Shown piece by piece: positions 31,024 to 39,447 of a DNA stretch of 47,050 nucleotides. The stretch's first letter is position 1. Every line of letters starts with the position of its first letter. Under the pieces are notes generated by a model. The model had not been told where the DNA came from. It made no database searches and was given only the letters and a program-made list of their open reading frames with translations. A program made the translations under genes and the position numbers. Source of the stretch: Streptococcus sp. HPH0090 (GTDB lineage: Bacteria > Bacillota > Bacilli > Lactobacillales > Streptococcaceae); contig NZ_KE150465.1 of the NCBI RefSeq assembly GCF_000411475.1, positions 7,501-54,550 on the forward strand, in the 5' to 3' direction.

Positions 31024-32499
31024 ATGAGAGAATTACTCAGTCAAAAAGAGCAAAGACAATTAAAGATTTTAGAATATTTGTTTGAAAATCCCGACTGGAT
31101 TTATCTTGATGATTTATCTAAAATCATTGACTACAATGCTCGCATCATCAAGAGTGATATCAAGGAATTACGTGAAATCTTTCCTGACTTTGATATCAGA
31201 CACTCAACTGCAGGGATTATGATGGTCAATGTCCAGAATAATGGCATCGAGCGAATCTACCAATATTTTTTACAAACATCTGATTATTTTCAAATTTTAA
31301 AGGCCTTTTTCCTCCTAGACAGTCCCTTTACCTATGAACATCTTTCTGAAACTCTAGATATCTCACTTCCGTCCTTACGAAAGAAGGTTGCAGATATTAA
31401 CAAGATACTTGACGGGACCTATCGCTTTAAGCTGAAGGTAACTCCTATTTCTATCATTGGAGACGAAAAAGATATTCGTTTTTTCTTCTCCCAATATTTC
31501 CACGAAGCCTATAGCTTTTTAGAGTGGCCTTTCACAGAAATCAAAGAAGTAGATATTGATAACTTTGTTTCTTTCTTTATCAATTTAGCAAAATTCCCTG
31601 CAAAATATCAAAATCTCTACCAAATCCGAACGCAGGCTACAGTCGATTTGCACCGAATGAAGAGAGGCTATTTTGTCCGTTTACCAAAACAAAGCACTTC
31701 TTGGTTGAGTCCGATCTACGACCAGCTTGATGATTTCCAACTGCAACTGCAAGAATTGGCTCAAGGGCTCAATGTTGAAATTACACCAGAAAACCTCAAT
31801 CAGATTTTCAGTCCCTTTGCAGAACCTGCCCTCTTCTTTACAGTTGAAGATTTCCTAGTTGCCCGTCAGTCTTACGAACAAGTGGATCGTTCTTACCACG
31901 CTGCACGAGACATTCTAGACAACTTGACTCGAAGATTTGGTGTTCAATTTTCAAATACTGATACCTTGATTTGGAACTTACACAATACTGCCTTGCTTGA
32001 GCGAAGAGAAATCAACTCCGAATCAATCATTTCACAAAATAAAGATTACACGCTTGGAAAGATAAAAAAATTCTTCCCCAAATTTTATGAGGCAACAGTC
32101 TTTGAAATGATGCGATACAAGAGTATTATGGGGCAAAAGGAGAAAACTCCGGCCCTTTCTCACCTAATCTACACTCTCTTTACTCACGCCGAGGGCCTTA
32201 CAGATCAATTGTTTGAACATAAAAAGAAAGTCAAAGTCTTAGTCCTAAGTGAGTATGACTTTGCCCATCCACAGTTTTTGATATCCCTCTACGAATTCCA
32301 TACTTCTAACAACATCCAGTATGAAACTTGGGATAAGGAAACTCTTAATATTGAAGAAATTTTAGATTGTGAGTATGATGCAATCATCACTAATTTTGAT
32401 ATCAAAGGTCTCGAAGATATGCTCGTCATCAATATCAGTCGACTATCTATCCTGCAAGTAGTCAATGAACTCAATAAGATTTCTATGCAAGATTTATAA
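31024..32499 (+). CDS. Mga-like transcriptional regulator
   Basis: A 491-residue regulator with two N-terminal helix-turn-helix regions, about residues 8-50 (QRQLKILEYLF to IKSDIKELREIF) and 100-125 (LSETLDISLPSLRKKVADINKIL). Long helical PRD-like domains follow, then an EIIB-like tail (VKVLVLSEYDFAHP). This is the Mga/MgaSpn/AtxA architecture, often tied to virulence genes or sugar state. AGGGAG precedes the ATG. It is convergent with glmS, separated by a bidirectional terminator. Its targets are not evident. Confidence 0.85.
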   Translation: MRELLSQKEQRQLKILEYLFENPDWIYLDDLSKIIDYNARIIKSDIKELREIFPDFDIRHSTAGIMMVNVQNNGIERIYQYFLQTSDYFQILKAFFLLDSPFTYEHLSETLDISLPSLRKKVADINKILDGTYRFKLKVTPISIIGDEKDIRFFFSQYFHEAYSFLEWPFTEIKEVDIDNFVSFFINLAKFPAKYQNLYQIRTQATVDLHRMKRGYFVRLPKQSTSWLSPIYDQLDDFQLQLQELAQGLNVEITPENLNQIFSPFAEPALFFTVEDFLVARQSYEQVDRSYHAARDILDNLTRRFGVQFSNTDTLIWNLHNTALLERREINSESIISQNKDYTLGKIKKFFPKFYEATVFEMMRYKSIMGQKEKTPALSHLIYTLFTHAEGLTDQLFEHKKKVKVLVLSEYDFAHPQFLISLYEFHTSNNIQYETWDKETLNIEEILDCEYDAIITNFDIKGLEDMLVINISRLSILQVVNELNKISMQDL

Positions 32500-32500
32500 T

Positions 32501-32531
32501 AAAAAAAGTCTAGTTAAACTAGACTTTTTTT
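32501..32531. terminator. Bidirectional terminator between the Mga-like gene and glmS
   Basis: A near-perfect palindrome, AAAAAAAGTCTAG and its complement CTAGACTTTTTTT, with a short TTAAA loop, has T-runs on both strands and sits between two convergent genes. Confidence 0.92.
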
Positions 32532-32532
32532 A

Positions 32533-34341
32533 TTATTCTACTGTTACTGACTTAGCAAGGTTACGTGGTTTGTCCACATCGAGTCCACGGTGTAGGGTTG
32601 CAAAGTAAGCGACTAATTGTGTTGGTACGACCATTGAGATTGGTGAGAGGTAAGGGTGTACGGTCGTAAGAACGGTATCGTCTGTATCTTTGGCAACATT
32701 TTCTTCTGCGATGGTGAGGACCTTAGCACCACGAGCTGCCACTTCTTGGATATTTCCACGAGTGTGGTTAGCAAGAACTGGATCTGACAAGAGGGCCAAA
32801 ACAGGTGTTCCATCTTCGATCAAGGCAATCGTTCCATGCTTGAGTTCTCCAGCCGCAAAACCTTCACATTGGATGTAAGAGATCTCTTTGAGTTTGAGAC
32901 TAGCTTCCATAGCCACATAGTAGTCTTGACCACGTCCGATGTAAAAGGCGTTGCGTGTTGTTTCAAGAAGGTCACGAACCTTAGCGTCAATCATTTCTTT
33001 CTCTGAAAGGGTTGACTCGATAGACTGAGCCACGATAGACAACTCATGAACCAAATCAAAGGCTTTGGCTTTTTCATTGCCATTTGCTTCACCAACCGCT
33101 TTTGCGAGGAAGGCAAGGGCTGCGATTTGGGCAGTATAAGCCTTAGTTGATGCTACGGCAATTTCAGGACCTGCGTGAAGCAACATAGTATGGTTGGCTT
33201 CACGTGACAGAGTTGACCCTGGCACGTTTGTAACTGTTAAGCTTGGGATTCCCATTTCATTGGCCTTAACCAAAACTTGACGGCTATCAGCTGTTTCACC
33301 AGACTGGCTGATAAAGATGAAAAGTGGTTTCTTACTGAGAAGTGGCATGCCGTAGCCCCACTCAGAGGAAATCCCAAGTTCAACAGGCGTATCTGTCAAT
33401 TCTTCTAGCATCTTCTTAGAAGCAAATCCTGCATGGTAAGAAGTTCCAGCTGCAAGAATGTAGATGCGGTCCGCGCCTTGAACAGCCTTGATGATAGCTG
33501 GATCTACGACAACTTGACCAACCTCATCTGTGTAGGCTTGGATCAACTTACGCATCACCGTTGGTTGCTCATCGATTTCCTTGAGCATGTAGTATGGGTA
33601 AGTCCCTTTTCCAATATCAGAAAGGTCTAGTTCAGCCGTGTAGCTAGCCCGTTCTTTGACGTTTCCATCATAGTCTTGCACTTCAACGCTGTCAGCCTTG
33701 ACAATGACCAACTCTTGGTCATGGATTTCCATGTATTGGTTGGTTTCACGAATCATGGCCATGGCATCAGAGCAGACCATATTGTAGCCATCGCCAAGAC
33801 CGATCAAGAGTGGTGATTTGTTCTTTGCGACATAGATGACATCTGGATTTTCAGAGTCAATCAGGGCAAAGGCATATGAACCACGGATAATGTGAAGAGC
33901 TTTTTTGAAGGCTTCAAGTACTGACAAGCCGTCTTCTTCCGCAAATTTCCCAATCAAGTGAACGGCGATTTCAGTATCCGTTTGTCCCTTGAAGTGGTGA
34001 CCTGCCAGGTATTCTTCTTTGATTTCGAGATAGTTTTCAATCACCCCATTGTGCACCAAGACAAAACGTCCTGTCTCAGAGCGGTGTGGGTGAGCATTGT
34101 CTTCTGTTGGTTTCCCGTGAGTCGCCCAACGAGTATGTCCGATACCAGTTGTTCCCTCAACATCAGCCGTTTTAGCAGACAATTCTGCAATACGACCAAC
34201 AGCCTTAACCAAATGGTTTTCAGCACCACCTAGGACAAAAATTCCAGCAGAATCATAGCCACGGTATTCGAGCTTTTCAAGCCCTTGAATCAAAATATCA
34301 GTTGCATTTGTGTTTCCAACAACACCAACAATTCCACACAT
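32533..34341 (-). CDS. glmS: Glutamine-fructose-6-phosphate aminotransferase (isomerising)
   Basis: Makes glucosamine-6-phosphate, the first step to UDP-GlcNAc for peptidoglycan and polysaccharides. The 602-residue protein has the N-terminal nucleophile cysteine (MCGIVG), the glutaminase motif [18 protein letters not shown], then two SIS domains ([24 protein letters not shown]) and a C-terminal [13 protein letters not shown] typical of GlmS. Two NagR-like operators flank its promoter. No glmS ribozyme-like core was recognised in the leader. Confidence 0.97.
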   Translation of the reverse strand: MCGIVGVVGNTNATDILIQGLEKLEYRGYDSAGIFVLGGAENHLVKAVGRIAELSAKTADVEGTTGIGHTRWATHGKPTEDNAHPHRSETGRFVLVHNGVIENYLEIKEEYLAGHHFKGQTDTEIAVHLIGKFAEEDGLSVLEAFKKALHIIRGSYAFALIDSENPDVIYVAKNKSPLLIGLGDGYNMVCSDAMAMIRETNQYMEIHDQELVIVKADSVEVQDYDGNVKERASYTAELDLSDIGKGTYPYYMLKEIDEQPTVMRKLIQAYTDEVGQVVVDPAIIKAVQGADRIYILAAGTSYHAGFASKKMLEELTDTPVELGISSEWGYGMPLLSKKPLFIFISQSGETADSRQVLVKANEMGIPSLTVTNVPGSTLSREANHTMLLHAGPEIAVASTKAYTAQIAALAFLAKAVGEANGNEKAKAFDLVHELSIVAQSIESTLSEKEMIDAKVRDLLETTRNAFYIGRGQDYYVAMEASLKLKEISYIQCEGFAAGELKHGTIALIEDGTPVLALLSDPVLANHTRGNIQEVAARGAKVLTIAEENVAKDTDDTVLTTVHPYLSPISMVVPTQLVAYFATLHRGLDVDKPRNLAKSVTVE

Positions 34342-34378
34342 AGTATATACGACACAGACAAGCTGTGCTTTCTCCTTA

Positions 34379-34396
34379 AATTGGTATAGTCTAATT
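34379..34396 (-). promoter_or_regulatory. NagR-like operator 1, in the glmS leader
   Basis: AATTGGTATAGTCTAATT (plus-strand reading) is close to the palindrome AATTGGTATAGACCAATT expected for GntR/NagR dre sites. It lies about 20 bases downstream of the predicted glmS transcription start, where a bound repressor could block elongation. Confidence 0.6.
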
Positions 34397-34421
34397 CTCG
34401 CTTTGCCGAATCAGCAAAAAC

Positions 34422-34450
34422 AGTATATACTTGTTTCTCTCGCTTGTCAA
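34422..34450 (-). promoter_or_regulatory. glmS core promoter
   Basis: Minus strand perfect TTGACA at 34450-34445, a 17-base spacer and TATACT at 34427-34422. This is the strongest sigma-A promoter in the window by sequence. Confidence 0.8.
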
Positions 34451-34457
34451 GAATAAA

Positions 34458-34475
34458 AATTGGTATAGTTCAATT
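34458..34475 (-). promoter_or_regulatory. NagR-like operator 2, upstream of the glmS -35
   Basis: AATTGGTATAGTTCAATT (plus-strand reading) shares AATTGGTATAGT with operator 1 and is an imperfect palindrome. It ends seven bases upstream of the -35 box. Centres of the two sites are 79 bases apart. Confidence 0.6.
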
Positions 34476-34492
34476 GCTTTCAAGACACAAAC

Positions 34493-34526
34493 AAAAAACC
34501 ATTCAAGAAATAGCTCCTGAATGGCT
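34493..34526 (-). terminator. Terminator of the ADP-ribosylglycohydrolase gene
   Basis: On the minus strand CCATTCA-GGAGCTATTTCT-TGAATGG is followed by TTTTTTG. It is 54 bases beyond the stop codon. Confidence 0.75.
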
Positions 34527-34577
34527 GGAAATGATACTTTTTTATCTTATACCTATACCCTCACTCCCCACAACCTA

Positions 34578-35378
34578 TTATTTATTAGGTTGGAAGGGAT
34601 AGGTACTTTCAAAACTTTCTACTATCTCTACTAAATGATCATCTAAATAGGTCATTGCTTGATTTCTGATTGGAGTAGGAATTCCATAGTAGGCTTGCGC
34701 AAGACCACCACAGATGGCAGCGATGGTGTCACTATCTCCTCCGATCGAAATAGCATTTCTGATAGCATCTTCAAAATCTTGCGATTCGAAAAAGGCTTGG
34801 AAGGCCTGAGGAACCGACCCTTGACAAGTCACATCAAAGCTATAGTCTTCACGGATTTGGTCTAGGGTAAAGTCCATCGGATAGTAATGTTTATCGATAT
34901 AGTCTCTGATTTCTTGGCGACTAGAACCATTTCTAGCCAAGAAGATCGCTACTGCAACTACTTCTGCACCTTTTAGTCCTTCAGGATGGTCATGACTCAC
35001 TTCTGTCACTGCTTGCGACAAGGCTTTTGCCTGCTCTATGCTTTCTGCTGCAAAACCAACAGGGCTGATTCTCATGGCAGAGCCATTCCCATAACTCCCA
35101 TAGGGTTGAGGATCATCTGAAAAGATCCAGTAGAAAAAATGACCACCATAGCCACAATCTGGATATTGTCTCCCTATCTCTTGCATGTACTTCACAGCAT
35201 TTTTCGAGAGCTGACTCCAATCTTCCCTACTAGCCAATAAAGCTTTGGCAATCGCCAATGTCATGATACTATCGTCAGTCGGACAAGAATCCTGAGTGAA
35301 CAAATCAAATTCTTTACTCTTACGATTGTCCGCCTCAAATCGAGAACCAATAATATCTCCAATAATTGCTCCTAGCAT
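34578..35378 (-). CDS. ADP-ribosylglycohydrolase family protein
   Basis: A 266-residue protein with the dinuclear-magnesium fold of DraG/ARH hydrolases. The N-terminal GAIIGDIIGSRFE and the metal motif CPTDDSIMTLAIA are present, and the C-terminal SIGGDSDTIAAICGGLAQAYYG supplies the second metal cluster. The family removes ADP-ribose from proteins, DNA or small molecules; the substrate here is unknown. GGAGGT precedes the ATG and an extended -10 (TGGTATAAT, 35444-35437) lies upstream. It is transcribed alone and ends in a terminator. Confidence 0.92.
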   Translation of the reverse strand: MLGAIIGDIIGSRFEADNRKSKEFDLFTQDSCPTDDSIMTLAIAKALLASREDWSQLSKNAVKYMQEIGRQYPDCGYGGHFFYWIFSDDPQPYGSYGNGSAMRISPVGFAAESIEQAKALSQAVTEVSHDHPEGLKGAEVVAVAIFLARNGSSRQEIRDYIDKHYYPMDFTLDQIREDYSFDVTCQGSVPQAFQAFFESQDFEDAIRNAISIGGDSDTIAAICGGLAQAYYGIPTPIRNQAMTYLDDHLVEIVESFESTYPFQPNK

Positions 35379-35436
35379 AAGCTACCTCCTAGAAGCTTTT
35401 CTCCTGTTCCCAGGTAATACTTCCTGATTTTCCTTC

Positions 35437-35445
35437 ATTATACCA
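35437..35445 (-). promoter_or_regulatory. Extended -10 promoter of the ADP-ribosylglycohydrolase gene
   Basis: TGGTATAAT on the minus strand, about 60 bases before the start codon, with no clear -35. Confidence 0.5.
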
Positions 35446-35478
35446 TGTTTACTAATGTTTCGGTATTTCCTATGCAAT

Positions 35479-35772
35479 CTACGGGCAGTTTTGTTTCAGC
35501 CCAAGATAAGCATAGGTTCGAGTACGTGGACAATCTTTTTCCATCTTCACTCTAAAATAAAACCGATGTTCCCTTCCGTCCTTGGCATTTTCCTTGTTCA
35601 AGACAAAGTAGTCCTTTTGGTTCATAGCCATGGTTCGTAGAATATCATCAATCAAGAAAGTCAAGGGTACATTCATGGCAGAGTATTTTTGAAAATCTTC
35701 CTCAAAACGAATGTAGTCATCTGAAAAATAATCCATCTGCAATTTGTTTTCATAGAGCTCTTTTCTAGTCAT
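35479..35772 (-). CDS. Small conserved protein of the UmuC cassette (DUF5960-like)
   Basis: About 97 residues starting MTRKELYENKLQMDYFSDD and ending in a basic, Tyr-rich tail. I recognise it as the small streptococcal protein that follows YolD-like and UmuC genes, provisionally DUF5960; no function is known. I chose the ATG at 35772, which overlaps the stop of the YolD-like gene by eight bases (ATGACTAG), over the ATG at 35811. It is the last gene of the four-gene cassette. Confidence 0.75.
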   Translation of the reverse strand: MTRKELYENKLQMDYFSDDYIRFEEDFQKYSAMNVPLTFLIDDILRTMAMNQKDYFVLNKENAKDGREHRFYFRVKMEKDCPRTRTYAYLGLKQNCP

Positions 35773-36127
35773 AAACTTCCTCCTGACACAGTTGGATTGA
35801 GAGAATATCATCTACCCTTATTAATCTATAGCCCTCATCCGTTTTAACAGAGACTTCTTGAGGAGATAATTCTCTTACTTCACCCAATATCGTGCTTTTG
35901 TGATTATTCTCCTTGACCACGAAATACCCTTTTAGTCGATTTATATAGAGTTGAGATAGCAAGAGCAACTTCTCGACTGGATTCAAATCTGTTGATAAAT
36001 CGACACGATTTTTTTCTGCACTAAGTGAACTCGTATGCTCCGATAGAAAAAAACCCATCCACTTCTGCATGCCTGGATCCTGATAGTCCCTCGCGGATTG
36101 GAAGGGCAAATAAGAGCGATCAATCAT
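35765..36127 (-). CDS. YolD-like protein
   Basis: A 120-residue protein with the YolD-like pattern: YQDPGMQKWMGFFLSEHTSS near the N-terminus and a small beta-barrel C-terminal half (GEVRELSPQEVSVKTDEGYR). YolD-like proteins regularly accompany Y-family polymerases and have been proposed as functional UmuD counterparts in Firmicutes. Its ATG overlaps the polymerase stop as ATGA. Confidence 0.85.
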   Translation of the reverse strand: MIDRSYLPFQSARDYQDPGMQKWMGFFLSEHTSSLSAEKNRVDLSTDLNPVEKLLLLSQLYINRLKGYFVVKENNHKSTILGEVRELSPQEVSVKTDEGYRLIRVDDILSIQLCQEEVYD

Positions 36128-37539
36128 TTTAGTCCATCTAATCCTCCAGCAGAGTGTCCTCCGATGAGCTTACTTCTGGCAATACTTCTCGATGCATCCT
36201 CTAAGGCAGTCGCCTTCAAGAGAGAAGTAAAGCCGAATTGCTCTCGAATAGAGTCAATGGTAGTCTGGAGCCTTTCTTCTTTTTCTACTTTGTCAACATC
36301 ATCAAAAAGGGAAATCAATCCAAAGGATTCGTCCACAAATCCTGAATAACTAACAGCAATACTTCTGACCGCCCCAGAAGTGTATTTGCTATGGAACAAT
36401 TTCAGAACATAGCCGACCAAAATACTGGTGTTATTGGTCGGCTCCACCTTCATCTGGGTATGAATGGAGCGTTTTTGTTCCTGCTTAGAAAAACCAAGAT
36501 GGATAGACACCACTGTCGTCTTCTTTCTGGCCCTTCGAAGTCTGATAGCCACTTGTTCAGCCATCTCTCGAAGGATAATTTCGATATCTCGTTGTTTGAC
36601 ATAGTCTCTCGGTAAAATTTGTGAATTGCCCAAGCCGTGAGATTTAGCTTTATAAGGTTTATGAACATTACTCTCGTCAATCCCATTGGCATGAAACCAC
36701 AGGCGCAACCCAGCTTGACCAAGTTCTTTCTTCAGAACATCCGGATTGCTATTGGCTAATTCCTTAATCGAATGAATCCCTAAACCATTCAAGCGCTTCT
36801 CCATTCGATGCCCAATCCCCCAAAAGTCAGTCATCTTAGAAATACCCCAGACCTTTTCTTCCACATCCTGGTAAGACCAGTTAGCCCGCATGGTTGGTGT
36901 TCGCTTAGCTTCATTATCCAAGGCCAACTTAGCAAGCAGAGGATTGGCATTAGACATGCCGACCGTCGAGTAAATCCCTGTCTGCCGCCAAATATCTCGC
37001 TGGATACGAGCCGAAAGCATATCCAGCTTATCTTTACGAGAAATCTGTCGATCTGGGACAAAATAATTGAGCGAACTGGTCAGGTCAATAAAGCCTTCGT
37101 CAATAGAGTAGGGATAAATATCATCTGGACTGCCATAGTTCTGGAAAATGCGCTGAATTTCCATATTGACCGCGATATACTTATCCATTCGAGGAGGGAC
37201 AATGACGGTCACCCGAGCCCAATCTTCGATAAATTTCACATAGGCTGGATCTGTCCGTAAACCTTGTTTCTTGGCATTGTAGTAGGAAAATTTACGCGTT
37301 TTGATATCAAAGGGGAGGTCATAGGCACGACCAACATTTGCTTTCCCAAAGACCTTTTTAAACATCGGCGAGGAGGCAAGAATCAGTCCAACAGAATTAT
37401 CCGCCCGACTCATAACACAAAGGGAGGTTTTAAGGGGATGGAGTCCTCTTTCTACACACTCAACGCTAGCATAAAAGGACTTCATATCGACAAAGGCAAT
37501 ATCACTTTTGGGCTCTCTGGAATAATCAAAGTAGCCCAT
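36124..37539 (-). CDS. Y-family DNA polymerase, UmuC/UvrX type
   Basis: Error-prone translesion polymerase of 471 residues. The catalytic motifs FVDMKSFYASVE (Asp18 in motif I) and YSIDEGFIDLT (SIDE at 145-148) are intact. Helix-hairpin-helix (IKELANSNPDVLKKELGQAG) and little-finger regions follow. The ATG at 37539 has GGAGGG embedded in the last codons of the repressor gene. It belongs to a four-gene cassette: repressor, polymerase, YolD-like, DUF5960-like. Similar cassettes occur in streptococcal chromosomes and on integrative elements. It is probably induced by DNA damage. Confidence 0.93.
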   Translation of the reverse strand: MGYFDYSREPKSDIAFVDMKSFYASVECVERGLHPLKTSLCVMSRADNSVGLILASSPMFKKVFGKANVGRAYDLPFDIKTRKFSYYNAKKQGLRTDPAYVKFIEDWARVTVIVPPRMDKYIAVNMEIQRIFQNYGSPDDIYPYSIDEGFIDLTSSLNYFVPDRQISRKDKLDMLSARIQRDIWRQTGIYSTVGMSNANPLLAKLALDNEAKRTPTMRANWSYQDVEEKVWGISKMTDFWGIGHRMEKRLNGLGIHSIKELANSNPDVLKKELGQAGLRLWFHANGIDESNVHKPYKAKSHGLGNSQILPRDYVKQRDIEIILREMAEQVAIRLRRARKKTTVVSIHLGFSKQEQKRSIHTQMKVEPTNNTSILVGYVLKLFHSKYTSGAVRSIAVSYSGFVDESFGLISLFDDVDKVEKEERLQTTIDSIREQFGFTSLLKATALEDASRSIARSKLIGGHSAGGLDGLK

Positions 37540-37542
37540 AGA

Positions 37543-38229
37543 CTATCCCTCCATTGGCACAAAGTTACCCACGATAATGCCTACAATCCGCGGATCTTCT
37601 TCGTAAGAGATGTGAATATCCTTGTATTTAGGATTGATGGAGACCAAACGTAAGCCATCTTCTTCTCGATAGACCCGTTTGATATAGGTCTGGTTATTGC
37701 AAACCACTGCATAGACAGCACCGTCGTAATCAAATCCGGTCTCTCGAATCAGAGCCACGGAACCATTTTGATATTTGGGTTCCATGGAATCTCCAGACAC
37801 CCATGAAGCAAAATCGTGAGCCAGTTCTTCATTGAAATAAACCGTATCAAAGTTTCGATCATCATAAACTGAAGCTCCGATACCAGCCGACATGCGTTCG
37901 TAGACATGATACTCGTAGAGTTTTTCTGAAATAGCAGTCACCTTCTTGGCTTGTTCTTCTTGAGCCAAGTTGCGAGCATAGAGCACTACCTTCTCTTTTC
38001 CTTTATTGGAAAGGCTGTTATAAAGACGGACAATTTCGATTTGAGTAAAATAGCCTTTTGGTACTTTTAAGATTTTCTCTAGCTGACTAACCTTTTCTTT
38101 AGAAGGCTCCTTGACTCCACGCTCCCAAGCTGAATAAGCCTGAAAACTAATCCCAAGTTGCTCTGCAATCTCTTTTTGTGTTAGTTTTAGCTCTTTCCTA
38201 CGAGCCTTGAGTTTTTCTGGTTGGTACAT
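37543..38229 (-). CDS. LexA/HdiR-type repressor with HTH and S24 peptidase domains
   Basis: A 228-residue regulator. Residues 5-60 form an XRE helix-turn-helix (LTQKEIAEQLGISFQAYSAW). The C-terminal half is an S24 self-cleaving domain with cleavage site Ala115-Gly116 (MSAGIGAS), catalytic Ser148 (SGDSMEP) and Lys184 (YIKRV). By family behaviour RecA filaments trigger self-cleavage and derepression. It probably represses its own cassette through the palindrome at 38320-38333. Gram-positive HdiR is the closest described analogue. Confidence 0.92.
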   Translation of the reverse strand: MYQPEKLKARRKELKLTQKEIAEQLGISFQAYSAWERGVKEPSKEKVSQLEKILKVPKGYFTQIEIVRLYNSLSNKGKEKVVLYARNLAQEEQAKKVTAISEKLYEYHVYERMSAGIGASVYDDRNFDTVYFNEELAHDFASWVSGDSMEPKYQNGSVALIRETGFDYDGAVYAVVCNNQTYIKRVYREEDGLRLVSINPKYKDIHISYEEDPRIVGIIVGNFVPMEG

Positions 38230-38304
38230 ATTTTACCTCCTAGCGTGATGCTTTCGTTGCAGGTTGACTTTATTTTAAAAATTCAACCATTTTGTTTTAG
38301 TTTT

Positions 38305-38333
38305 ATTATATAAAAAAAGTAGACGAATGTCTA
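38305..38333 (-). promoter_or_regulatory. Promoter of the repressor-UmuC cassette
   Basis: Minus strand TAGACA at 38333-38328, a 17-base spacer, and TATAAT at 38310-38305. The -35 is part of a perfect palindrome. Confidence 0.65.
38320..38333 (-). promoter_or_regulatory. Palindromic operator TAGAC-N4-GTCTA of the LexA/HdiR-type repressor
   Basis: The minus strand reads TAGACATTCGTCTA, a perfect five-base inverted repeat around ATTC/GAAT. It covers the -35 of the cassette promoter, so a bound repressor would exclude RNA polymerase. A second, looser inverted repeat (GGTTGA / TCAACC at 38262-38267 and 38283-38288) lies in the leader. Confidence 0.55.
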
Positions 38334-38404
38334 GTGGAAAAATCCAACTTTAAACCCTGTTTACTTCACCTTCATAAAATGATCATGACTCACAAATAAA
38401 GAAG

Positions 38405-38434
38405 AAAACCATCTCAAATTTGATGAGATGGTTA
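38405..38434 (-). terminator. Terminator of the DUF6287 gene
   Basis: On the minus strand AACCATCTCATC-AAATTT-GAGATGGTT is followed by TTCTTC. It lies immediately after the stop codon; the T-run is short. Confidence 0.7.
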
Positions 38435-38439
38435 ATCAT

Positions 38440-39015
38440 TTAGTCTACTTTATAAAAAACTTGTTCTGAACTAGTTGGAGCAGCTTGACCAGCAATCAGC
38501 CTATTTTTAGTTAAATCAGTATCTAACCCAGGCATAATAAGCCCAGCAGGATAAATACTCATTCCATAGCCTGAGATACCATCTCTAATGCTGAATTCAA
38601 TCGTTCCATGGTTTCCTATGCGCACTTTTTCAATATTTCCACTGTTTACTAGTCCATTTTTATCGAATGTAAACTCTTGCCCGAGTCCATTTCTCCAAGT
38701 TCCAACTAGAGTAGAGTAATCTCCGTTTAGAATTGCTTGATCATCTATTTTTTGTGATCTAGCATTCGTTTGCTCTTCTTGTGTCGAAAGCTTTTCCTCC
38801 GTAGTCGTAACACTATCTTGGGTAGTCGATAAACTAGTGGTTGTTGAACTAGTCGTAGCCGCACTAGTAGTAGAACTCTGTTCCGTTGTGGGAGCATTTA
38901 CTGCTTCTGTATCTTGCTTCTTATGATTAAAGAAGAAGAGAGAACTTATCAGCACTACCGGGACTAAGGAACATAACAAAATCAACAGCCAGTTGATGCC
39001 TTTTCCTATTTTCAT
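38440..39015 (-). CDS. Membrane-anchored DUF6287-domain protein with Ser/Thr-rich stalk
   Basis: A 191-residue protein with one N-terminal transmembrane segment (residues 8-29, INWLLILLCSLVPVVLISSL) that may act as uncleaved anchor, and no lipobox cysteine in the usual place. Then comes a Ser/Thr-rich stalk of about 50 residues (roughly 38-85). The C-terminal domain (LNGDYSTLVGTWRNGLGQEF) matches the streptococcal DUF6287 pattern, possibly a small lipocalin-like beta domain. Function unknown. AAGGAG precedes the ATG and an extended -10 TGATATAAT lies near 39050. Confidence 0.75.
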   Translation of the reverse strand: MKIGKGINWLLILLCSLVPVVLISSLFFFNHKKQDTEAVNAPTTEQSSTTSAATTSSTTTSLSTTQDSVTTTEEKLSTQEEQTNARSQKIDDQAILNGDYSTLVGTWRNGLGQEFTFDKNGLVNSGNIEKVRIGNHGTIEFSIRDGISGYGMSIYPAGLIMPGLDTDLTKNRLIAGQAAPTSSEQVFYKVD

Positions 39016-39069
39016 TTATAACTCCTTTAAATTATTCTTTTTTAATTATATCATACTAAACTGATACTA

Positions 39070-39304
39070 AGAAGAAATTGTATAAGACAAAGAACACTGG
39101 GGTGAATTTTACCCTAAAAATACACGAATTGAGCTAGATTTTACCAATAAGTTCAAACCATCAATCTAATCACTGATTATATTTTGCTGATTGGTGATTT
39201 TTAGTGTTCTTTTATAAGAGTATTTCAGCAACTTGAAATTCTTAAACGAATAACCTTAGTTTAATGAGTATTCATTCAGCATTTTATACTAACCCAATTT
39301 ATTC
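39070..39304. other. Intergenic stretch between the DUF6287 gene and the toxin island
   Basis: About 235 AT-rich bases with no credible frame, tRNA or repeat family that I recognise. A plus-strand TATACT-like hexamer occurs near 39287, ahead of the hairpin at 39305-39347. Nothing else is seen. Confidence 0.35.
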
Positions 39305-39347
39305 ATGATATGGATAGTATAGTCCTCAATGACCATATCATTTTTTT
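39305..39347 (+). terminator. Orphan plus-strand hairpin with T-run
   Basis: A 9-bp perfect stem ATGATATGG / CCATATCAT with a 19-base loop is followed by seven T's on the plus strand. No plus-strand gene lies upstream for over 6 kb, so it may end a short untranslated RNA or read-through transcription. Confidence 0.4.
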
Positions 39348-39413
39348 AATTGGTTGACCTTGAGCTCCGCAAATTCATCCGAGATGAGGAAGAATTCTCC
39401 TTCATTATATCAT

Positions 39414-39442
39414 AAAAAAAGAGCGAGTTCGCTCTCTTTTTA
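39414..39442 (-). terminator. Terminator at the end of the toxin island
   Basis: On the minus strand AAAAGAGAGCGAA-CTCGCTCTTTTTTT forms a GC-rich hairpin with a clean T-run, right after the last island gene. A's on the opposite side may make it bidirectional. Confidence 0.9.
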
Positions 39443-39447
39443 TGGTA

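Noticed and set aside
32501..32531. Palindrome considered as an attachment site or operator
   Set aside because: Flanking A and T runs on both sides between convergent stop codons are the standard form of a bidirectional terminator.
34342..34577. glmS leader considered as a glmS ribozyme
   Set aside because: The leader is short and holds promoter and operator sites; I could not find the conserved ribozyme core, which is also not expected in streptococci.
36808..37260. Plus-strand frame of 150 codons opposite the Y-family polymerase
   Set aside because: Lies entirely within a well-conserved polymerase gene on the other strand and has no domain pattern.
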